From Cryobacterium breve (GTDB lineage: Bacteria > Actinomycetota > Actinomycetes > Actinomycetales > Microbacteriaceae), in contig NZ_SOGJ01000034.1 of assembly GCF_004402375.1 (NCBI RefSeq), positions 124,001-188,000 on the forward strand: a DNA stretch of 64,000 bases. Direction: 5' to 3'. Shown here one piece after another: positions 9,301-15,674 of this stretch. A program made the translations under genes and the position numbers. How positions within the stretch are numbered: position 1 is the first letter of the stretch; each line of letters begins with the position of its first letter. A model generated the notes under the pieces. It was given only the letters and a program-made list of their open reading frames with translations. It did not search any database and was not told the DNA's origin.

Positions 9301-9654
9301 GTGCAGGGCGACGACCTGGCTCAGCCAGCGGTGGTGCTCGGGCTTGAGGTTGAGACGGTTGCGGTGGAAGGCCAGCTGGTTCCAGGATCCCGGCGTGTGA
9401 ACCCAGTTGCCGCGGGCACTCCTCATGACCGGGCGCACCCCGAGACGGATGTCGCCGGTGCCCGGCCGCAGAATCGTGACGGGCCGGGCCGTCGCGCCCC
9501 GCCAGCGTTCGCCCGTGCGCGGAGTCTGTTCGCGCAACTCGAACTGGAGGCCCATCGGCACAGTTGGTTCGGCGCCCGGATCCGGTTCGCCGGACGTCGG
9601 TGCGGCGATCTGCTTCCAGTCGGCCCGCGCCTGGGGATACCCGGCGTCAGACAT
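6400..9654 (-). CDS. SNF2/HepA-type DNA translocase (DEAD/DEAH helicase-like)
   Basis: A 1,084-residue protein. The N-terminal half is the SNF2 helicase-associated region seen in bacterial HepA-like proteins and contains a Pro/Thr/Gly linker made of 11-residue repeats ([11 protein letters not shown], about 332-365). The ATPase core has motif [11 protein letters not shown] (614-623), motif II DEAQ (726-729), GTPMEN, and the C-terminal helicase lobe with [14 protein letters not shown], then [21 protein letters not shown]-type motif VI. It should translocate on duplex DNA and remodel protein-DNA complexes. No SWIM domain gene is adjacent. It is monocistronic, convergent with the flavodoxin gene. 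Confidence 0.93.
   Translation of the reverse strand: [1084 protein letters not shown]
8563..8670. repeat. 33-bp in-frame tandem repeat inside the SNF2 gene
   Basis: Units begin at 8563, 8596, 8629 and 8662 (three full units plus a partial one) and differ by only a few substitutions. Each encodes 11 residues of a Pro/Thr/Gly linker between the accessory N-terminal region and the ATPase, so copy-number changes would alter linker length without shifting the frame. Confidence 0.93.
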
Positions 9655-9788
9655 GGCTCCATGCTCTCACGCGGCAGCGAACGACGAGCGCCGCCTCCGG
9701 TGGAGAACCAACTCGACGGAGATTTTGCTCCAGAACTGCCGTTTCGGGCTGTTTGGCGATGATTTGGTCAGAATCACCGTCGAATTCG

Positions 9789-11954
9789 TTAGGGGCGCGA
9801 CGCCGTGGCGGTGATGCTGCCGTCCGTGTCGCCCGACGGATGTGCCTGTGCTGCATCGATAATCCAGGCGAAGTCGAACGCCGCCTCGCGCCACCGGCTG
9901 TAGCGGCCGGACACCCCGCCGTGGCCGGCCGACATCTCCGTTTTCAGCAGTGCATCCGCTCCCACCTCGCGCAGCCGAGCCACCCACTTGGCAGGTTCGA
10001 CATACAGCACCCGGGTATCGTTAAGGCTGGTCACGGCCAATATTCGCGGGTAATGCGTGTCGCGGACGTTTTCCACGGGGGAGTAGCCACGCATATAGGC
10101 GTACACCTCGGGGTCGTGCAGCGGATCACCCCACTCGTCCCACTCGATCACGGTCAGCGGCAGCGACGGGTCCAGGATCGACGTCAACGCGTCGACGAAG
10201 GGAACGCCGGCCAGGATGCCCGAGAACAGTTCCGGGGCCAGGTTCGCCACGGCGCCCATCAGTAGTCCGCCGGCGCTGCGGCCCTCGGCGACGAGCCGGT
10301 CGGTGGAGGTGTCGCCCCGATCGATCAGGTGCCGGGCGCAGTCGATGAAGTCCGTGAAACTGTTGCGCTTGTGCAGCTTCTTACCGTTCTCGTACCAATC
10401 GCGGCCGAGTTCGCCGCCGCCGCGCACGTGGGCGATCGCGAAGATCATGCCTCGGTCGAGCAGGCTGAGCCGGGCGATGCTGAACGACGGGTCGATGCTG
10501 ATCTCGTAGGAGCCGTAGCCGTAGAGCAGGGTCGGGGCAGGCTCGCCCGGCGTGACCAGGTCGCGGCGGTAGACGAGCGAGATGGGGATGCGTGTGCCGT
10601 CGGCCGCTGTGGCCCACTCGCGACGCTGCTCGAACAGGCTCGGGTCGTAGTGTCCGAGCACGGGCTGCTGCTTGAGCAGGCGGCGCTCGCCGGTGGCGAC
10701 CACGTGATCGTAGACCGTCGACGGTGTGACGAAGCTCGTGTAGCCGAGACGGATGGTCGGCTGTTCCCACTCGGGATTGGCCGACGTGCCCACGGAATAC
10801 AGGGGCTCCTCGAAGGCGAGCTCGACGAAATCGAGGGTGTCGCCGCCCGTCACGCCGCTCACTGCGACGCGGGTGAGCCCGTCCCGACGGTATTCGGCCA
10901 CCACGAAGTCGCGGAACGCGTCGACGTCTTCCAGGCGCACGGCGGGGTCGTGGGGCAGCAGCGTTCGCTTCGCACCCTGCGGTTCCGCAGCGGCGACGCT
11001 GACCAGTTCGAAGTTGACTGCGTGGTCGTTGTGCACGACCAGCAGACGGTCCTCACCGCCCAGCACGGCGTGCTCCACGCCGTACTCGACGCCGTCCCGT
11101 CGCGGCCAGACCACCGCGAACTCGCCGGTCGGGTCGGTGGTATCGAGCAGCCGGGTCTCGCTGGTCACACTCGAACCGGCCTCGATCAGCAGGAACTTGC
11201 GGCTGCGGGTGAGGCTGATGCCCACCCAGAACCGTTCGTCGGGCTCGTGGAAGACCCTGGCGTCGGTGGAGGTTGCGGTACCCACTTCGTGGCGCCACAC
11301 GGTGTCGGGCCGCCAGGCGTCGTCGACGGTCGTATAGAAAATGTATCGCCCGCTCGGGTCGAACAGGGCACCTTCGCCGGTGTTCGAGATCTCATCCGAG
11401 AGGGTCTCACCGGTGGCGATGGTGCGCACCCGTAGGGTGTATCGCTCGTCGCCCTCAGTGTCGACGGCGTACAGCACCCGGTTCCCGTCGACGCTCACAT
11501 CGGTGCTACCGAGCGAGTAAAAGTCGTGGCCTGCGGCCTCGGCGTTGTCATCGAGCACGATCTGCTCGTCCGGCAGGCCCACGGTGGTTGGCTCCCCGGG
11601 ATTCTGCTCCGGCAGCACGGGCGGGGTCCAGGCGTCGTCGGCCGCGATGGGCGCGCGGCAGTGGATGCCGTACTCCTGTCCCTCGACCGTGCGGGTGTAG
11701 TACCACCACTGGCCTTGACGTACCGGAACGCTGAGGTCGGTCTCCTGGGTGCGGCCCTTGATCTCCTCGAAGATCTGCTCCTGCAGCACGGACAGGTGCG
11801 CGGTACGGGCATCCGTGAACGTGTTTTCGGCTTCGAGGTGTGCGATCACCTCGGGGTTGTCCTTGTCGCGCATCCACTCGTAGTTGTCGGTGAACACATC
11901 ATTGTGAAAGCTGCGCTGCTGTGGTTTCTGGGCCGCGCGCGGAGGAGTGGTCAT
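9789..11954 (-). CDS. ptrB: Oligopeptidase B (S9 family prolyl-oligopeptidase-like)
   Basis: A 721-residue cytosolic serine peptidase. The N-terminal beta-propeller (about 70-430) carries the family signature NYEWMRDKDNPEV close to the start. The alpha/beta-hydrolase domain contains the nucleophile in GRSAGG (Ser560), and the catalytic His678 lies in GHGGVSGRY near the C-terminus; YGYGSYE precedes the active-site region. The enzyme cleaves short peptides after basic residues in the oligopeptidase B family. ATG at 11954 gives the standard length. It appears monocistronic. A small open frame overlaps its 5' end on the same strand. Confidence 0.93.
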   Translation of the reverse strand: MTTPPRAAQKPQQRSFHNDVFTDNYEWMRDKDNPEVIAHLEAENTFTDARTAHLSVLQEQIFEEIKGRTQETDLSVPVRQGQWWYYTRTVEGQEYGIHCRAPIAADDAWTPPVLPEQNPGEPTTVGLPDEQIVLDDNAEAAGHDFYSLGSTDVSVDGNRVLYAVDTEGDERYTLRVRTIATGETLSDEISNTGEGALFDPSGRYIFYTTVDDAWRPDTVWRHEVGTATSTDARVFHEPDERFWVGISLTRSRKFLLIEAGSSVTSETRLLDTTDPTGEFAVVWPRRDGVEYGVEHAVLGGEDRLLVVHNDHAVNFELVSVAAAEPQGAKRTLLPHDPAVRLEDVDAFRDFVVAEYRRDGLTRVAVSGVTGGDTLDFVELAFEEPLYSVGTSANPEWEQPTIRLGYTSFVTPSTVYDHVVATGERRLLKQQPVLGHYDPSLFEQRREWATAADGTRIPISLVYRRDLVTPGEPAPTLLYGYGSYEISIDPSFSIARLSLLDRGMIFAIAHVRGGGELGRDWYENGKKLHKRNSFTDFIDCARHLIDRGDTSTDRLVAEGRSAGGLLMGAVANLAPELFSGILAGVPFVDALTSILDPSLPLTVIEWDEWGDPLHDPEVYAYMRGYSPVENVRDTHYPRILAVTSLNDTRVLYVEPAKWVARLREVGADALLKTEMSAGHGGVSGRYSRWREAAFDFAWIIDAAQAHPSGDTDGSITATASRP

Positions 11955-12219
11955 GGCTCCCAGCGTAGTTGCGAGGGAGTCTGAGGTCGGCAGGCAGCGT
12001 GCAGTTCATCACTGGCCGCGTTGACGGGCCACGATAGGCGCTCGTGCTCGCGTGTTCGAACGTCTCCGACGCGGCCAGGACCACGGACTCGGCCGAATGG
12101 GCCGTCACTCCGACGGCCCACTCGGGGAAGGTGTCGATAATCACGGAGCAGTCGACGTGCTTTCCTTTGATCGGGCCGGGCAGTGTGGTGACGCTCGGCT
12201 CCTCTGTCGACGTCGACAC
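11899..12219 (-). pseudogene. Possible gene remnant upstream of oligopeptidase B
   Basis: A 106-codon frame starting at a GTG (12219). About 65 codons have the strong G/C third-position bias of local genes and read VDCSVIIDTFPEWAVGVTAH, followed by AESVVLAASETFEHA. After about 12,025 the bias fades and the frame runs 56 bases into the start of oligopeptidase B. No family is recognised. It is either a small real gene that has lost its stop, or a decayed remnant. Most of the ~450 bases between 11,955 and 12,404 hold nothing else I can support. Confidence 0.25.
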
Positions 12220-12404
12220 GACGTCTTCACACCGGGCTGGGGCCGGAGCGACCAGTTTCGGAATTGCCTGGGCCGGGTACCGGGCCAGACGCCGGCACCG
12301 CCCGACTCGGCGGCCGCGGGGTGGGAACGCCGTGCCCGGAAAGCGTCCGGCGTATCGATAGGGTCAATGGATAGGGGTATCCGTTTGCGCCGTGAGGGGG
12401 AACC

Positions 12405-12734
12405 TTGGGCACTGTAGTCGTTGTGTTCGCCGGGCTGGGCGTTGGGGCGTTGACGGCTGTCGCCGCGATTCCGCGCACCCGGTATTTACTCTTGTTCTGC
12501 GCGGCTGCCCTCGGGCTGGTGCTGTCTGCGGTGTTCGTCGAATCGCGGAACGGATCCTGGTTCGATGGTTTGTTCTTCGCGGGCTCCGCGATCGTGGGTG
12601 CATCCGTGTATGGCGCAGAGCTCTGGAGGCGGCTTGGCCTGAGAAAGGCGTACTCCTACTGGGAATTGGTCTGGATGGGCACTTTCCGACCTGGCTATCT
12701 CCGAGCCTCCTGGAAGCAGTCGACCGAGGAATAG
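12405..12734 (+). CDS. Small hypothetical membrane protein
   Basis: 109 residues. A hydrophobic N-terminus (VVVVFAGLGVGALTAVAA), a second segment (YLLLFCAAALGLVLSAVFV) and a third (LFFAGSAIVGASVYGAELW) suggest three membrane helices, followed by a basic/aromatic tail. The start is TTG at 12405, supported by the G-rich Shine-Dalgarno GAGGGGG six bases upstream. No family is recognised. Its 3' end abuts a remnant of a GNAT gene on the opposite strand. Gene reality is moderately supported by the RBS and hydropathy pattern. Confidence 0.55.
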   Translation: MGTVVVVFAGLGVGALTAVAAIPRTRYLLLFCAAALGLVLSAVFVESRNGSWFDGLFFAGSAIVGASVYGAELWRRLGLRKAYSYWELVWMGTFRPGYLRASWKQSTEE

Positions 12735-12941
12735 GACAGCAATCGAGGTGACTGGGAGTTCGGCTGATCGAGACGTTCCAGCCAGGATCCGGCGGCGAGC
12801 ATCGTCGCGATGCCGCGGCCGCGCATTCCAGGGTTGACGAACACAGCGCCGAGCCAGGCATACGTCACCCGATCGGTATCCATCCGCGCCGAGGCGACCT
12901 GCCGGTTCGATGCGGTGTCGTCGACGCGGAGTTCCGTGATG
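12735..12941 (-). pseudogene. GNAT acetyltransferase remnant
   Basis: The minus strand encodes ITELRVDD, then VTYAWLGAVFVNPGMRGRGIATMLAAG and WLERLDQ. This is the beta4-alpha3 core of a GNAT N-acetyltransferase, with the acetyl-CoA pyrophosphate loop R-G-R-G-I-A. A complete GNAT needs about 60 more residues on each side. Upstream the frame runs into the HAD hydrolase start region; downstream it ends shortly after the core, without the C-terminal strand. The arrangement suggests a truncated, non-functional fragment left between two other genes. Confidence 0.6.
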
Positions 12942-13071
12942 CGGCACAGAGCAGCCGCTGACCGATTGGCCGCCGCCCCGGGATTTCCGGGGGTCTCTCC
13001 CCGCCGGATTGGTCTCTGAGCGCCGAGGGCGCAGACTTGAGGGGACCAACCCACAGACGAACGGAAGCACC

Positions 13072-13767
13072 ATGACGCAGCCAGCACCCAGCCCGCTCGA
13101 CACCATCCTGGCGGAGGCGCTGCAGGGCCAGGTCTTCCAGGCTGTGCTGTTCGACATGGACGGCACCCTGGTCGACTCCACCCAGGCGGTCACCCGGTCC
13201 TGGTTGCGCTGGGGTGCCGAGGTCGGTCTCGGCCCGTCGTTCACCGGTCCCGAGCACGGGGTGCCGGCACGTCAGATGATCGCGACCCTGGTGGCCGAGG
13301 AGCAGGTGGAGACATCCGTCATCCGGCTCACCGAACTCGAACTCTCCGACACGGATGGCGTCACGATCCTGGCCGGGGCGGCCGAACTCATGGCCGGCAT
13401 CCCTGAGTCCCGCCGGGCCATCGTCACCTCCTGCGGTCGAACCCTGTGCCTGGTGCGGCTGGACGCGGCCGGCTTCACGGCCCCGCACACGGTCGTCACG
13501 ATCGACGACACCAGCCGAGGCAAGCCCTTCCCCGAGCCGTTCCTGCTCGCGGCCGAGCGCCTCGGCGTCGACCCGAAGCGCTGCGTCGTGGTCGAGGACG
13601 CCCCGGCCGGACTCGCGGCCGCCCGCGCTGCCGGCTGCGCCACGATCGGAGTCGTCGGAACCCACCTGGCCGCCGATCTGGAGGCAGACCTGGTCGTAGC
13701 CAGCCTCGACCGTCTGCGCGTGAGCGTTCAGGACGACGGCGTCGTCTTCCACCTCGTCACGGAGTAG
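13072..13767 (+). CDS. HAD-superfamily sugar-phosphatase-like hydrolase
   Basis: 231 residues. Motif I is FDMDGTLVDST, with the nucleophile Asp and the acid-base Asp two residues later; motif II is the TSCG threonine/serine; motif III/IV is KPFPEPF with VVVEDAPAG downstream. The layout matches the HAD IA beta-phosphoglucomutase/hexitol-phosphatase group, so a small sugar phosphate is the probable substrate. ATG at 13072 is preferred over the upstream start at 13009 because GGAAG lies 4-8 bases before it and the added residues are not family-like. It is convergent with the VOC gene, overlapping by 11 bases. Confidence 0.87.
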   Translation: MTQPAPSPLDTILAEALQGQVFQAVLFDMDGTLVDSTQAVTRSWLRWGAEVGLGPSFTGPEHGVPARQMIATLVAEEQVETSVIRLTELELSDTDGVTILAGAAELMAGIPESRRAIVTSCGRTLCLVRLDAAGFTAPHTVVTIDDTSRGKPFPEPFLLAAERLGVDPKRCVVVEDAPAGLAAARAAGCATIGVVGTHLAADLEADLVVASLDRLRVSVQDDGVVFHLVTE

Positions 13768-14188
13768 CGACCGCCTCGCCGGGAACGGGATCCGTGAGGG
13801 CTCGGCCCTGGTAGATCTCCAGCGGCAGTCCGTCGGGGTCGCGGAAGAAGAACATCGTCTTGTGCGTGTTCGGGTCCACTCTGAGTTCCTCGCACTCGAC
13901 GTTCTTGCCGAGCAGCTCATCGCGCGCGGCGGGCACGTCGTCGACTTCGAAAGCGAGGTGGCGCAGGCCGAGGGCTTCCGGACCGCTGCGCCGGGGCGGA
14001 GTGTCCGGAAAGGAGAACAGCTCGATCAGGTAGTGGCCATTCAAGGCTAGTTTGCCCATCCACGACTGCCGCTCGACCCGGAAGTGCTCCGCTTCGAGCG
14101 TGCAGCCGAGCACGTCGAGATAGAAGGCCTTGGACAATTCGTAGTCGCTGGCAATGATGGCGATGTGGTGCACTCCGTTGATGAGCAT
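13757..14188 (-). CDS. VOC-family protein, YaeR/GloA2-like
   Basis: 143 residues forming two glyoxalase-fold beta-alpha-beta-beta-beta modules. It starts with INGVHHIAIIASDYELSKAF, has HYLIELFSFP in the middle, LRHLAFEVDD at the second module and FFFRDPDGLPLEIYQ at the end. The metal-ligand positions His (HHIAI), Glu (IELFSF), His (LRHLAF) and Glu (LEIYQ) are present. This is the SMU1112c/YaeR type of VOC protein whose substrate is unknown. No neighbour suggests a pathway. Confidence 0.88.
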   Translation of the reverse strand: MLINGVHHIAIIASDYELSKAFYLDVLGCTLEAEHFRVERQSWMGKLALNGHYLIELFSFPDTPPRRSGPEALGLRHLAFEVDDVPAARDELLGKNVECEELRVDPNTHKTMFFFRDPDGLPLEIYQGRALTDPVPGEAVATP

Positions 14189-14214
14189 CCCGGCAGTTTG
14201 GCATACCTCAGGGC

Positions 14215-14324
14215 GCGGGCGAGCTGCGCTGCGGGCGAGCGGGCGAGCTGCGCCGCGGGCGAGTTGCGCTGCGGGCGAGCTGCGCCGCGGGCGAGCTGCG
14301 CCGCGGGCGAGCTGCGCCGCGGGG
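14215..14324. repeat. 16-bp GC-rich tandem repeat, about 7 units
   Basis: Units of GCGGGCGAGCTGCGCC, with single-base variants, run head to tail between the start of the VOC gene and the stop of the MarR gene. One unit near 14,230 is shortened. The array sits in an intergenic gap and has no spacers. Confidence 0.9.
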
Positions 14325-14330
14325 TCTGCG

Positions 14331-14792
14331 TTACCAGCGCCGGGCGGACGATGCGGCGATGATGCTCAGCAGGGCCGCGCGCAGGGCGTCGGCATTCTCC
14401 AACGGCGGAAACAGGTCGGCCTCGAGGGTGCGGGTCCTGGCCCAGGCCAGGGCGCCGGCATCCGTTCGGGCCACCGCGTGGCGTCGCGCGTCGTGCTCGT
14501 CGCGCGTGCGCACCACGTAGCCGCCCTGCTCGAGCCGTTCGAGGGTGCGCGACATGGTCTGGGTCTGCACGCGGGCACGGTGTGCGAGCTCGGTCTGGCT
14601 GAGCGGTCCGGTGTCGAGCAGGTGCAGCACGACCATGCCGGCGTGGGTCAGCCCGAGCTGGTCGAGGGCCTCGACCCATGCGTGCTCGACCAGCCGGGCG
14701 GCGGTCGAGAGCAGGCGGCCGGTGGGCCAGGAGGCCATGGCATCCGTCTGCGCTTCTTCCGGTCCCGGACTAGGTGGATCAAGTCTGGTCAT
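14331..14792 (-). CDS. MarR-family transcriptional regulator
   Basis: 153 residues with a winged helix: LTHAGMVVLHLLDTGPLSQT leads into the recognition helix region (AHRARVQTQTMSRTLERLEQ) and the wing GYVVRTRDEHDARRHAVART, the DxRxxxxxLT-like MarR signature. ATG at 14792 has GGGGG just upstream. It is divergent from the TspO-MFS pair, with a 16-bp perfect palindrome in the 57-base gap. It probably represses itself and that pair, releasing on binding a small phenolic or drug-like ligand. The ligand is unknown. Confidence 0.9.
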   Translation of the reverse strand: MTRLDPPSPGPEEAQTDAMASWPTGRLLSTAARLVEHAWVEALDQLGLTHAGMVVLHLLDTGPLSQTELAHRARVQTQTMSRTLERLEQGGYVVRTRDEHDARRHAVARTDAGALAWARTRTLEADLFPPLENADALRAALLSIIAASSARRW

Positions 14793-14819
14793 GCCCCCAA
14801 TCTAGTGCTAGCGTCAAAT

Positions 14820-14835
14820 AATCAGCTAGCTGATT
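14820..14835. promoter_or_regulatory. Putative MarR operator: perfect 16-bp palindrome
   Basis: AATCAGCTAGCTGATT is its own reverse complement. It lies in the 57-base gap between the divergent MarR gene and the TspO gene, where a divergently acting repressor would bind. An AGGAG ribosome-binding site for the TspO gene follows at 14839-14843. Confidence 0.75.
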
Positions 14836-14849
14836 GTTAGGAGACTGAG

Positions 14850-15674
14850 ATGACTGGCATGACCAAAATGAGCACGAGAAGCGATCTTTTACGCCAAACG
14901 GTAGTGATGGTGAGCGCGATCCTGGCCATCGTCGGGTCGTTCATCGGGTCGGGCGCCGCCGGCGGAACCTCGATGCAGACCGCCTCGGGCGGTGCGTTCG
15001 CCGCCGACGCCACCCCGATCGCCCCCGACGGACCGGCCTTCGCCATCTGGAGCGTCATATACCTCGGGCTGATCGCCTACGCCATCTGGCAGTTCCTTCC
15101 GGCACAGAAGACGGATGCCCGCCAGCGAGCCCTGGGCTACCCGATCGCTGCATCGCTCGTGCTGAACGCGGCCTGGATCATGAGCATCCAGATCGACCTG
15201 CTCTGGCTCAGCGTGCCCGTCATCGTGCTGCTCCTGGGCGTGCTGATCCGGACCTTCCAGCTGACGCTGCTCTCGCGGCCCAAAAACCTCATCGAAACGA
15301 TCGTGGCCGACGGCACCGTGGGTCTCTACCTCGGCTGGGTCAGCATTGCGACCGCAGCGAACGTGACCGCCGTGCTCGTGGACGCGGGCTTCGAAGGGTT
15401 CGGGCTCAGCTCCGACCTGTGGGCGGTCCTGGTGATCGCCGTGGCCGGCCTGATCGGCGTGTTCGTGGCCGTCTACGGCCGCGGCCGGCTCGCCCCCACC
15501 GCGTCGCTGTCGTGGGGGCTGGCCTGGCTGGCCGTAGCTCGGCTGACCGGCACCCTGCTCTCCACCCCCGCCGCGATCGCGGCCATCCTCGCGGTGGCTG
15601 TCATTGTGATCGTCACCATCACCGTGCGTGCGCGTGCACCCCGGTCGGCGGTCCCCAGACTGGTCTCGGCATGA
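14850..15674 (+). CDS. TspO/MBR-family (tryptophan-rich sensory protein) membrane protein, long form
   Basis: 274 residues and about seven hydrophobic segments. AFAIWSVIYLGLIAYAIWQ and the following LNAAWIMS and GLYLGWVSIATAAN resemble the TspO/MBR core, though a classic TspO is about 160 residues with five helices. This belongs to the longer actinobacterial form. ATG at 14850 has AGGAG with a 6-base spacer. Its TGA overlaps the ATG of the MFS gene. TspO proteins bind porphyrins and hydrophobic ligands; here a role with the exporter under MarR control is inferred from the operon. Confidence 0.75.
   Translation: MTGMTKMSTRSDLLRQTVVMVSAILAIVGSFIGSGAAGGTSMQTASGGAFAADATPIAPDGPAFAIWSVIYLGLIAYAIWQFLPAQKTDARQRALGYPIAASLVLNAAWIMSIQIDLLWLSVPVIVLLLGVLIRTFQLTLLSRPKNLIETIVADGTVGLYLGWVSIATAANVTAVLVDAGFEGFGLSSDLWAVLVIAVAGLIGVFVAVYGRGRLAPTASLSWGLAWLAVARLTGTLLSTPAAIAAILAVAVIVIVTITVRARAPRSAVPRLVSA

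Noticed and set aside
12044-12417. Plus-strand small genes in the 450-base gap
   Set aside because: Poor composition, no ribosome-binding sites and competing minus-strand bias.
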